Part shown: positions 8,516 through 17,197 of the stretch, one piece after another
Layout: each line of letters begins with the position of its first letter
How positions within the stretch are numbered: the first letter of the stretch is position 1
From: JAMXLO01 sp963850535
Lineage (GTDB): Bacteria > Pseudomonadota > Alphaproteobacteria > Acetobacterales > Acetobacteraceae
Direction: 5' to 3'
Length of the DNA stretch: 64,000 nt
Assembly: GCA_963850535.1 (NCBI GenBank)
Contig: CAWKMC010000040.1
Span: 290,483 to 354,482 of the forward strand
Translations under genes and position numbers: made by a program
Notes under the pieces: model-generated
The model's database searches: none
What the model saw: only the letters and a program-made list of their open reading frames with translations
Told to the model about the DNA's origin: nothing

Positions 8516-10225
8516 ATGGACTGGGACTTTATCATCGTGGGCGGCGGTTCCGCCGGATCGGTTCTCGCCAACCGGCTGTCTGCCCGATCATCCCACAAGG
8601 TGCTGCTCTTGGAGGCGGGCATGGACACGCCGCACGGGAAGGTGCCGGCAGCGATCCTCAACTCCTATCCCGGTACAGCTTACCTGAACCCGGCGTTCAC
8701 CTGGAACAAGCTGAAAGTCAGCACCGAAGTCATTCCGCACAATCAGCCCCACGCGCCTCGTCCGCCGCTGCGCACCTATGAGCAGGCGCGCGTGCTGGGT
8801 GGCGGGTCGTCCATCAACGGGCAACTCGCCAATCGTGGTGCGCCGACCGATTACGACGAATGGCACGCGCGTGGTGCGACGGGATGGAATTGGGACAACG
8901 TGCTGCCCTTCTTCAAGAAGGTGGAGCGCGACATGGACTTCGATGGTCCATGGCACGGCAACGAAGGTCGGATTCCGGTCCGCCGCATCTTCCCCGATCT
9001 GTGGCCGGAACATGCGAAGGCGGCAGCCGAAACGTTCAAGGTCGCCGGCTACAAGTTCCTGATCGACCAGAACGCCGCGTTCGAAGACGGCTATTTTCCG
9101 ATAACCATTTCCAACGTGTATGAGCGACGTGTATCGGCGGCCATCGGTTATCTCGATCCCGGCACGCGCATGCGCGAGAACCTGACGATATCCACTGATA
9201 CGCAGGTGACCGCTCTGCAGTTCGACGGCCTTCGCTGCATTGGCGTCAGTGCAATGGTAGGTGGTCGTCCCACTGAGTTTCGCGGCCGCGAGGTTATCCT
9301 GTCCTCTGGCGCGATCCATTCGCCGGCGCATCTGCTACGCGCGGGTATCGGGCCGGGCGGCCACCTGCGTGACCTGGGCATCGAGGTACGTGCCGCTGCG
9401 CCTGGCGTGGGTCAGCGGCTGCAGGACCATCCGGCAGTGGCGATGGCGGCGTTCATCAAGCCGCACGCGCGTATTATTCATGACTATTCGCGTCGCCACA
9501 TCTATCTGGCATTGCGCTATTCATCGCAGTTGGACGGCATTCCGCAAGGTGACATGTTCACCGTGGTGACTAACAAAACGTCGTGGCACGCGGTGGGCAA
9601 ACAGATTGGTTCATTCATTATCACGGTGTACAAGACGTATTCGGAGACCGGCGAGGTGAAGCTCGCTTCACGCGACTGGCGCGACGAGCCGATCGTCGAT
9701 TTCAACCTGCTATCGGACCAGCGCGACCTGGAGCGGATAATGGACGGCGTGCGGCGGTTTGGCGCGCTGCATCTTACTCCGAGCATGCAGGCGGTGACGA
9801 CAGATCCTTTCCCGGCGAGCTACAGCGACAAGGTCCGCCAGGTCGGATTGGTGAGCAAGAAGAACAAGTGGATCACTGATGCGTTGGCCAAGGCGCTGGA
9901 CGGGCCACCGGCGTTGCGCAGCTATCTGATCAGGAACCTGATCATGGAAGGGGTCACGCTGGAGGGGCTGATGCGCGACGACGAGCAACTGGAGGCGTTT
10001 GTGCGCAAAGCGGCGGTGGGGGTCTGGCACGCCTCCTGCACGTGCCGGATGGGCAGCGAGGACGATCCATTGGCAGTGACCGACCCTGCGGGGCGGGTGC
10101 GCGCGGTGGACGGGTTGCGCGTTGTCGACGCCTCGATATTCCCGGTGGTGCCCTGCGCAAACACCAATTTCCCGGTGTTGATGACCGCCGAGAAGTGCGC
10201 GGACGCGATTGGTTCGGGGGCATAG
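8516..10225 (+). CDS. GMC-family FAD-dependent oxidoreductase (choline dehydrogenase-like)
   Basis: The 569-residue protein starts with the FAD-binding dinucleotide fold (FIIVGGGSAGSVLANRL) and has the GMC signatures VLGGGSSINGQLANRG and SSGAIHSPAHLLRAGIGPG. Near the C-terminus, VWHASCTCRMG supplies the active-site histidine and CANTNFPVL the second active-site Asn/His position, followed by LMTAEKCADAI. The family oxidises alcohols such as choline, glucose, polyethylene glycol or aliphatic alcohols. Its substrate here cannot be told from sequence, but the upstream dehalogenase would release a hydroxyacid. It starts 4 bases after the NTF2-like gene. The frame is intact. Confidence 0.93.
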   Translation: MDWDFIIVGGGSAGSVLANRLSARSSHKVLLLEAGMDTPHGKVPAAILNSYPGTAYLNPAFTWNKLKVSTEVIPHNQPHAPRPPLRTYEQARVLGGGSSINGQLANRGAPTDYDEWHARGATGWNWDNVLPFFKKVERDMDFDGPWHGNEGRIPVRRIFPDLWPEHAKAAAETFKVAGYKFLIDQNAAFEDGYFPITISNVYERRVSAAIGYLDPGTRMRENLTISTDTQVTALQFDGLRCIGVSAMVGGRPTEFRGREVILSSGAIHSPAHLLRAGIGPGGHLRDLGIEVRAAAPGVGQRLQDHPAVAMAAFIKPHARIIHDYSRRHIYLALRYSSQLDGIPQGDMFTVVTNKTSWHAVGKQIGSFIITVYKTYSETGEVKLASRDWRDEPIVDFNLLSDQRDLERIMDGVRRFGALHLTPSMQAVTTDPFPASYSDKVRQVGLVSKKNKWITDALAKALDGPPALRSYLIRNLIMEGVTLEGLMRDDEQLEAFVRKAAVGVWHASCTCRMGSEDDPLAVTDPAGRVRAVDGLRVVDASIFPVVPCANTNFPVLMTAEKCADAIGSGA

Positions 10226-10271
10226 GGGTTTGCAAGTGGAGGCGGGCTTGGTATAGCGGCCGCCCTTGGTC

Positions 10272-10347
<76 letters not shown>

Positions 10348-10602
10348 ATAATAGATTGAATTTCAAACGATTCGTCCTTTCGGCAGCCAGCCCGCGACGT
10401 GGTCACCAAGACAAACAGGGCATTGACAGGACAGAGCGCCAAGGTCCACTTCGGCCGGGGCGCGCCGATTGTCGCGAGAGCTTCTGATCGAGGTTCCGCC
10501 GCCACCGGCTTGCTCAGCCTAGGGTTGCATACTGGCTTAGGCGATCGGGATTGCTGAGGCGGCATCGGGCTCGTCCACGGATCGGTGAAGTAGATGCATC
10601 GT

Positions 10603-10960
10603 CACCAAATCGTTCGGCCTGTTAAGTTGCCGTCCTTGGAACCTGTTGGCGATTACAGTGATGGTGCCATCAAGCTTCTGCCAGGTAACCCGGCGCGAGC
10701 CCTGTTCGCACGCAATGAGTCGCCCCTGTAGGTCCCTGGTCAACCCGTTGCCCTGTTTGTCGGCTCCTGGAAGATGCTCACCCTGGTGCCAGGAGCGCAT
10801 TCCATTCGGCGATTAATGTGGATGTCGCTGAACGAGAGATAGCTGTCCTCATGCCATCATAGCTTCTCCAGTTCGGGCGCCAGCTGCTCCATACCTTTTC
10901 ACTCGGCATCCTAGCTTTCCTATGTGGTTTCCATCCCGTCGCCGACGTTAGCGCGAAAGC
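10603..10960 (-). pseudogene. SMP-30/gluconolactonase remnant
   Basis: On the minus strand the peptide NGLTRDLQGRLIACEQG, continuing with SRRVTWQKLDGTITVIANRFQ and ending in LNRPNDLV, is the conserved centre of SMP-30/LRE-type lactonases. Upstream, in another frame, YLSFSDIHINRR and VSIFQEPTNRA give the preceding part of the same domain. At least one single-base loss and an early stop (near 10740) break the frame. All sequence beyond the NDLV strand, roughly the C-terminal half with the metal-binding aspartate loop, is missing. The rest of 10348-11194, between the tRNA and the AraC gene, holds nothing else I recognise. Unlike most broken genes in this window, this one has really lost sequence. 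Confidence 0.6.
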
Positions 10961-11194
10961 GGCAGCCTGACAGGTCGTGTCTCTGGAAACGCCTCGACAC
11001 AGGCATCTTCGACAGCCGCGACGTGGCGTGGCGGCAAGCGAATCACGCCATGTAGACAGCGGCCGTTTCTGACATCCAGGATGCGACGTCCAGCGGCGGA
11101 CCGTCACACCCGGAGATCTTGTCGGACATAAAAAGCTGGCCTAGCGTGGCTGAAAGGCCATTAGCGCAGCCGGCTCTATGGGAAAAGTTGCAAA

Positions 11195-12281
11195 ATGGAC
11201 TCAACGTTCGGACAACGCGAGCCCCGCCCTCTAACGAGTGACCCACTGCGGATCAATTCAGCCATTGCCAGAACAGTCTTCACCACCAAAGGCTTGCCGT
11301 CAGACAAACAGTTTGACGCCTACCGGGATTACTGTGCTCCAGTCATAGAAGTTTCACCTAACGAAGAGTTTGGCTCCGGCTTTGATGCCTTTTGCGAGAT
11401 GTGGCAGTTGGGGGGTGTCGTGTGTCGGCGTATCCGTGCGCCAGCAGGTCCCTTCGGACGCAGCAACGCACAAGTGCGTCGCGATGGCTTGGACCATTGG
11501 GTCTTTAATGTGGTCAGACGGGGCAAGCAGAATGCAAGCGCCGCGGGGAGCGAACTAAGCACGGGTGCCGGAGAACTGTCCGTCTTCTCACTTGCTGGCG
11601 CATATCAAGCTCATCGGACAAACATCGACTGGGTGGGTCTGTTCGTTCCTCGTGGAACCTTCCCCGCAATAGACGCAGCGCTCAATCACAATGAACATCG
11701 AGCTCTGGATAACTCTCTGGGACGGATTTTGGCTGCTTACCTTATCGCTCTGAGCGACGAGCTACCGTCCATGAAAGAGGGTGACCTTCCTCATGCAGTT
11801 CAAGCAATGGAAGCACTTGTTGAAAAATCTGTCGAACTCGTCCCCGGCAGTTCTGAACTCCAGCGATACTAGCCTGGATATGCCGCGTATGCGCCTTCTC
11901 CGTGATATTATCGACGGAAATCTTGGCTCCTGGAACCTTCACGCGGGACGGTTGTGCAAGCTGGCTGATGTGTCGCGCTCGAATCTCTACAGAATGTTTG
12001 AACCCTATGGAGGTGTGGTCCGCTACATCCAGCGGCAGCGGCTTCGGCGAGCGCATGACCTACTTGCGGATCCAAACTGCACTCGGCAGATTAGCCTAAT
12101 TGCCAATGTCCACTGTTTTGCTGATTCATCGACCTTCAGTCGTGCATTTCGTCATGAGTTTGGATATTCGCCAACGGATTTGAGAAAGCGTGTTGAGGGC
12201 GGGAGGGCTGCACCCCGTCCGGGCCGACTGCCCCAGAGGGCCCGTACCGGCGGGAGCTGGGATTTCCTGTTCGGATCCTAG
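11195..12281 (+). CDS. AraC-family transcriptional regulator, frameshifted
   Basis: Residues 1-210 resemble the AraC_binding_2 sensor domain (DGLDHWVFNVVRRGKQ). A second frame (to 12281) carries the double helix-turn-helix domain, with LCKLADVSRSNLYRMFEPYGGVVRYIQRQRL and ADSSTFSRAFRHEFGYSPTDLR. The frames overlap between about 11781 and 11872. Removing one C from the CCCC at 11842-11845 gives a continuous protein of about 360 residues. It is one of three paralogous regulators in this window, with the others at 31715 and 47982. Its neighbour at 12315-12861, convergent on it, encodes a small lipoprotein. The ligand is unknown. Confidence 0.85.
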
Positions 12282-12314
12282 CCATGGCGGGAGCCGTGCG
12301 CGTGTGGCGTTTGG

Positions 12315-12861
12315 CTACAAACGGCTGCCCCGCATGGCGCTCGCGGCGTTCATGGTTGCGGTATTGACGGATGACATAGGCGGCATGTTGCTGAGCAATT
12401 GCTGCGTCTGCGTTGGTGGCATCGTGAACACGGGCGCTGCAAGGGCCTGTATGGCAGAAGATTGACTGCCTGCTTGCCAGGCGCCGGCGAACTGGAGCAG
12501 AGCATTGACCACTGCCTGCGACGAAGCGTCGGGGGCGATACCAAGCACCTTCCTCACGTCGGTGCGTGCCTGCAGCATCTGCTGTTTGATCAGCGGAGAA
12601 ACGGAGAGCCAGCGCGGGCTGCTGCTCAACTGCCCAGCCAGGTAGTCGACCGCGGCGGCAGCTCTGGCGGCGTCGACCGGATTATCGCGAATGCGTCTGG
12701 CGGAGGCGAACGCCGAGGATGCAAGGTTGGCAGCCCCCACATCATTGTCAGCTAAGACCAAACGTGCCCTGCGGCAATCGTGCCGTGTCGGGTGGCGGCG
12801 TAGCCGCGGTACAGGTAGCCAGAAACAGGCTACCAAGGATTACCCAGAGGCGAACTGACAC
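12315..12861 (-). CDS. Putative lipoprotein of unknown function, frameshifted
   Basis: A GTG at 12861 follows the ribosome binding site AAGGAGAG and starts the peptide VRLWVILGSLFLATCTAA, a lipoprotein signal with lipobox LATC. This frame ends near 12745, while the body (LADNDVGAANLASSAFASA and on to 12315) lies in the adjacent frame. One inserted base between about 12750 and 12780 accounts for the break. The mature part is alpha-helical and alanine-rich (residue runs such as DAARAAAAVDYLAGQL) and ends with a Gln/Met/Pro-rich tail. I do not recognise the family. It is tail-to-tail with the AraC gene, 33 bases apart. Confidence 0.55.
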
Positions 12862-13578
12862 GATGTTTTCTCTCCTTAGCGTTGTGTGTCCGCTGGCGCA
12901 CTGTATGTCCGCTAATCGGCAAGTTGATATCTGGCCTTCCGAGAGTCATTGCGACACGGGTGATGAACTGGAATGCCGCCGCAACAAGGACGAACCCCAT
13001 CTATGCCACACCAATCATTCATCCCCGGAAGCGTACGCACCACCATTGCAGTGAGCGTCAGCGGCGAAAATTTCCGTTCTCCCGGAGCCGCTGCTGCCGG
13101 GCCGAAATTTCCGACGACCTTGAACTCCCGAGTGCGGTCCGCAGGTCACCTTCTTGGCGGGGCACAATGTCGATCGACCTGGTAGGTCACCCACAGGCGG
13201 CCGCGCATTACATTTCTCATGCGTGGGCAAAGCAAGTCTAACTGTCGGGCGCAGCGTGGACAGTTCGTAAGGTCCACGATCACGCATCACGTTCCAAAAG
13301 AACTCTGCGAGGAGATCCTGAGAGGCACACAATGATCATGGCGCCACAGCACAGGTAGCGACTTGAAGCCGCGTCTGCGTTCGACCGGATTTGGAACGGG
13401 CAGCCGATAGGTGGGATGTGTGGCGCATGTAGTGGTAGCGACGTGCGACTAGCGTTGCGGAGCAGCTGGTCATCGCGCCGGCAGGGTATGAGGGCTTCGC
13501 CGCGCGTGACTACTGCACGGTAGCAGGATGCCAGACCACGCATCTGTCGGGAAACGCGGATTAGGGCAGGGGAGAACA
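12862..13578. other. Long non-coding stretch with a paired direct repeat
   Basis: No reading frame in this 717-base region looks protein-coding on either strand. Its only clear structure is TGTCCGCT at 12887-12894, repeated at 12906-12913 (19-base period), just upstream of the lipoprotein start on the opposite strand. The position suggests an operator, but this is an inference from two copies. Confidence 0.3.
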
Positions 13579-14001
13579 ATGCAACGCAGTGTCTGGCTAT
13601 TTGCTGCAGAGGTTTCAATCGGACTGTGGACAACGGTGGCTGGTGCGGTGGTGACACAAGATGGCGTGCCACCCAGAACCACTGCGGACCTCGTGGCTCT
13701 CTGCACGCCGCAGAGCGACGACCCGCAAGCGGGTGCTGCTATCGCCTACTGCTACGGTTTCGCGGAAGGTGCGGTGGATATTGTCCTGAGCTACAGCGCA
13801 GCTGGTCCGCAGTCACACCGGCCGTTCTGTTTGCCCTCGCCTGCGCCCAAGCTCAGCCAAGTGGTTGGCGATTTCGTCGCCTGGGCAAACAACGATGCCG
13901 CAATCTCACAGAAGCCAGCGGTGGTCGGGCTGGCCAGGTATCTAACGGAACATTTCCCCTGTCCTAATGCGAGCGCAGGCTCCCGCGGCGGCAAGCGATA
14001 G
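13579..14001 (+). CDS. Rap1a/Tai-type immunity-like exported protein
   Basis: The ATG at 13579 is chosen because GGGGAGA precedes it and it begins a signal peptide; an upstream in-frame ATG at 13528 would add a charged extension. The mature part shows the Rap1a/Tai pattern: TTADLVALCTPQSDD, then AIAYCYGFAEGAVDIV, FCLPSPAPKLSQVVGDFVAW and a final YLTEHFPCP with paired cysteines. This domain occurs in type VI secretion immunity proteins and in many periplasmic proteins of unknown role. No T6SS effector is nearby, so an immunity role is not claimed. Confidence 0.75.
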   Translation: MQRSVWLFAAEVSIGLWTTVAGAVVTQDGVPPRTTADLVALCTPQSDDPQAGAAIAYCYGFAEGAVDIVLSYSAAGPQSHRPFCLPSPAPKLSQVVGDFVAWANNDAAISQKPAVVGLARYLTEHFPCPNASAGSRGGKR

Positions 14002-14043
14002 TCGGTGTCGGCGAGGGACCACACAAGGCGTATGGGGCCGCAA

Positions 14044-14313
14044 ATGAACAAGACATTGATTGTCATTGCAATATTGCTTGCGCCACTCGGTGGATGCGCC
14101 GATCTGACGCCGGGCCAGCAGCGAGCGCTGACCGGTACGGCGATCGGTACGGCGGGAGGCGCCGCCATAGGAGCGCTCGCCGGAAACGCCGCGCTCGGCG
14201 CAGGTATCGGCGCTGGTGCGGGCCTCGCCGGCGGGCTGCTGACCAATGCCTGGCGAGATAATCAGGAGCGGTCGTTCCAGCAGGGATTCCAGGCAGGTCA
14301 ACAATCGCGCTAG
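14044..14313 (+). CDS. Glycine-zipper lipoprotein (YMGG/OmpA-like zipper)
   Basis: The preferred start is the ATG at 14044 (MNKTLIVIAILLAPLGGC), which gives a lipoprotein signal with lipobox LGGC. The 70-residue mature part has a glycine-zipper core (GTAIGTAGGAAIGALAGNAA), ending RSFQQGFQAGQQSR. Such small lipoproteins sit in the outer membrane or periplasm. It lies 42 bases after the Rap1a/Tai-like gene on the same strand. The 291 bases that follow, to the MFS gene, hold nothing recognised. Confidence 0.75.
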   Translation: MNKTLIVIAILLAPLGGCADLTPGQQRALTGTAIGTAGGAAIGALAGNAALGAGIGAGAGLAGGLLTNAWRDNQERSFQQGFQAGQQSR

Positions 14314-14604
14314 CCTTTTCTTCGCGGGGGAGTAGCGCGATCCTCTGCACGTGGCCACACTGCAGTATCCTGCCCGCACGCAATACACGGCCGGTGCGAA
14401 TCGCCGGAAAAGTCGCACCGGATCTCCATCGCTCATGTTAGCATTCATGGCGGCGGTTCTCGTGGCGGTCGCTATCGTCCGAAGGATCGGAGCCAATTGG
14501 GTGTTGCAGGTTAGATATATGCTATGTACGGCTCGCCACTGGGTATTTTCCCGCAGAGAGATATCGACGATTCGATTAGCGGGGCATAGAAGGGGGCTTG
14601 AGCA

Positions 14605-15810
14605 GTGCGCGCACAGATCGGAACACTTATACTCGCGACCAGCGGTATTCAACTTGCGAACGGCTTCTTTGGGACCTTCTTTTCTCTGCGTATCGCCACA
14701 GCGGACTTCGGGCCAAGCTTGTCTGGCGTTGTGCTCAGCAGTTATTTTGCCGGCTTCATATTAGGCGCAGTGTGCGTTGAACGCATCATAGGAAAAGTCG
14801 GACACATCAGAGCCTATGCGGGGTGTGCCGGCCTTGTTGCAGCCGCGACGAATGCAATGCCGATGCTTGTCGGGCCACTGCCGTGGCTCATCTTCCGCAC
14901 GTTTGTCGGGTTCGGCTGCGCCGGGCTTTTCGTCACGACCGAGAGTTGGCTTAACGCCAAAGCCGATCCCCTGGAGCGTGGTCGGGTCTTCTCGATTTAC
15001 ATGGTCGGGACATTTTTGGCACTTGCGGCAGGACAACTCCTGATTGGCTGGACAGATATAGAGGCCTTCGCGCCGTTCAATGCGATTGCCATACTATTCG
15101 CCGCTGCACTGATCATTGTGTGCATGACCCGGGCCGAAGCACCCCGGGTGCACCTTTATGAGGCGCTTCCCTTTCGTCATCTTGCGGGCGCGGTGCCTAT
15201 AGCAATCTTAGGGTGCGTCGTCAGCGGGCTGATCAGCAGTGTATTCTATGCTCTCATTCCGGTTTGGATGCAGGGCGAGGGCATTGAGCAAGGGATGATC
15301 GGGCTGATTATGCTCGTTGCGGTCCTCGGTGGTCTTGCTTTTCAGGTTCCGATTGGGCGCCTCTCTGATCGCTTTGATCGTCGGAGCGTCCTGGCCGCAG
15401 TCAGTCTCGGCCTCACTGCTACTGCAGTAAGTCTTCTACTTCTGCCGCATATTTGGTCGGTCGTCTTGCCAGCTTGTATCTTGCTCGGTGGCTTCATGTC
15501 GACGTTGTATCCGATCTGCGTTTCCTACGCGCATGACCAAATGCCTGCCGATCAAGTGGTTGGTGTCAGCAGTCGGCTCATTCTGATCAGCGGGATTGGA
15601 TCCGTCGTTGGACCGTTCATTGGAACGACTATTATGACGTTTCTCGACCTTGATGGAATCCTCTGTCTGATGGCTGTCGCCGCGTTTATCCTGGGCGTTA
15701 GCGCTGTCAGCGGCCTCCTCGCTACTACGGCGGCGCCGCACCTGGCTCGAACATTCGACGTGTTGACACCGCAGGCCACGGCCATGGCTCACGATCCCAC
15801 GAATATCTGA
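14605..15810 (+). CDS. MFS transporter, YcaD-like
   Basis: The 401-residue integral membrane protein has about 12 hydrophobic segments. It starts at a GTG preceded by AAGGGGG. The segment LFVTTESWLNAKADPLERGRVFSIYM, typical of YcaD-type MFS carriers, lies after the fourth helix, and IGRLSDRFDRRSVL marks the loop between helices 8 and 9. The substrate is unknown; members are putative drug or metabolite exporters. Codon choice is more AT-rich than in the flanking genes. Confidence 0.9.
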   Translation: MRAQIGTLILATSGIQLANGFFGTFFSLRIATADFGPSLSGVVLSSYFAGFILGAVCVERIIGKVGHIRAYAGCAGLVAAATNAMPMLVGPLPWLIFRTFVGFGCAGLFVTTESWLNAKADPLERGRVFSIYMVGTFLALAAGQLLIGWTDIEAFAPFNAIAILFAAALIIVCMTRAEAPRVHLYEALPFRHLAGAVPIAILGCVVSGLISSVFYALIPVWMQGEGIEQGMIGLIMLVAVLGGLAFQVPIGRLSDRFDRRSVLAAVSLGLTATAVSLLLLPHIWSVVLPACILLGGFMSTLYPICVSYAHDQMPADQVVGVSSRLILISGIGSVVGPFIGTTIMTFLDLDGILCLMAVAAFILGVSAVSGLLATTAAPHLARTFDVLTPQATAMAHDPTNI

Positions 15811-15861
15811 CGTCTTGTCGCGCTCGGACATCAGGTGGGGTCTGTTGGCGAGATCTCGCGT

Positions 15862-16269
15862 TCAGCTCTTGGGTACGGATAGGCGGTTTCTGAGAGTGTA
15901 GATAGTTATCACAAAGGAGCCGATCAGCACTGCTGCGAGCACCCCAGAGAGTGCGCCGACCAGCGGCGTTGCTGGTGGATCCCTTAGGTCCACGCCGAGT
16001 TCGTGTCCGGCAAGTGCGCCCAGCCACAAAGCGATAATGACATTCCAGATCATAACTCCGGATGGTAAGGCAAATTGCGCATCGCGACCCAAGATGGCGT
16101 TGCCAATAATGAGCGCCAGGACTGCGCCAATAAACGCACAGATGAACGCCACGGCTATCTGGCTTGCCAGCACGCCTCCCAGCACGAGGCCTACTACCCC
16201 GCCGCTCACAACGCCCGCCAGGAGCATGGCAAATACGCTGGCCGTAATCACGCCACTGTCGTGTTGCAT
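15862..16269 (-). CDS. Hypothetical four-helix membrane protein
   Basis: This 135-residue protein has four predicted membrane helices, including ASVFAMLLAGVVSGGVVGLVL and GALSGVLAAVLIGSFVITIY, with conserved-looking Gly/Ala packing. A strong ribosome binding site (GAGGAGG) precedes the ATG. I do not recognise the family. It is divergent from the PRC-barrel gene at 16428, so the 158 bases between them should hold both promoters. Confidence 0.65.
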   Translation of the reverse strand: MQHDSGVITASVFAMLLAGVVSGGVVGLVLGGVLASQIAVAFICAFIGAVLALIIGNAILGRDAQFALPSGVMIWNVIIALWLGALAGHELGVDLRDPPATPLVGALSGVLAAVLIGSFVITIYTLRNRLSVPKS

Positions 16270-16427
16270 TGTCGACCTCCTCTTCTTGGTAAATAATCAC
16301 TTTATTTTCAGCTGATTCTTGTGCCTTCTCGACCGACCGATCAAGATGATGCAAAGGGCCATCTGTCGTTGAGATGCACGGAAGTGCCGTATAGCCGGAT
16401 AACGCGGCCAGGACGGGAAACCAAACA

Positions 16428-16901
16428 ATGAATCAGCTCCACTTGGCAGCCGCTTCAGTTGCGATCGGATTTCTGCCCATCTGTATCCATCCCTCAAGTG
16501 CTCAGAGCAATCAGACCACGCAGGCTGTCGACAGTGTGCCGGCAGGCTCACTTCAGAGGGTAGATGGTGACTGGCCGGCACGGCGGATGATCGGGACTTC
16601 TGTCTTCAATGAACGTGGACAGCGAGTTGCCACCATCAGTGAGCTACTAATAACCGACAGTGGCAGGGTAGAACGGGCGGTACTCGCGATCAGAGGACGC
16701 TCCAGATTGGTGGTTGTCGTGTTCAGCCAGCTCCAGATTGTGCCGAGGCAACGGTTCGATGTACCCGTAATGGCTGTCCGCGGGAGAACGTCGCGAATGG
16801 TCAGTGCTGCGCACGCCAACCGCAGACCGTATGGTGTCATGCTGCCAGGCGCGACGCCGGGGTCGCTTGCGGAGATGGAGGGTTTTCATCTGACACCATA
16901 G
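16428..16901 (+). CDS. Exported PRC-barrel domain protein
   Basis: A signal peptide (residues 1-25, ending SSAQS) is followed by a PRC-barrel-like fold, RMIGTSVFNERGQRVATISELLI, then AVLAIRGRSRLVVVVFSQLQIV. Exported PRC-barrel proteins are common in alphaproteobacteria and may bind envelope components. It is a single gene with an intact frame. The 296 bases downstream, to 17198, contain two short overlapping open frames on the minus strand, but neither is convincing. Confidence 0.75.
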   Translation: MNQLHLAAASVAIGFLPICIHPSSAQSNQTTQAVDSVPAGSLQRVDGDWPARRMIGTSVFNERGQRVATISELLITDSGRVERAVLAIRGRSRLVVVVFSQLQIVPRQRFDVPVMAVRGRTSRMVSAAHANRRPYGVMLPGATPGSLAEMEGFHLTP

Positions 16902-17197
16902 TGCCGCTGCACACGCCTAACGCCGTGCTGTCACGGCATCGACCCAAGCGGCAATGCTGAGAGCAATCAACCCAGTACCCAGGCAACGAGCCACGGCCAC
17001 CTGGCGTTGATGTCGGTCGTGGTACTTCGCTCAACCATTTCCTCACACGTCAGGCATTGTCGGCTTGGTTCCTCGTCGTGACGGCCGCTGTGGGCAACGA
17101 GTGTCAACGGTCGCGCAGTCCGGATAGACAGTGTCTGCATCAGTGTCTTGAGCACGGCATCCCGCTGACATGCCCATCATACCAACTGGAACTGCAC

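Noticed and set aside
13579..14001. Rap1a/Tai-like protein as a T6SS immunity protein
   Set aside because: No effector, VgrG, Hcp or PAAR gene lies nearby, and this domain is common in unrelated periplasmic proteins.
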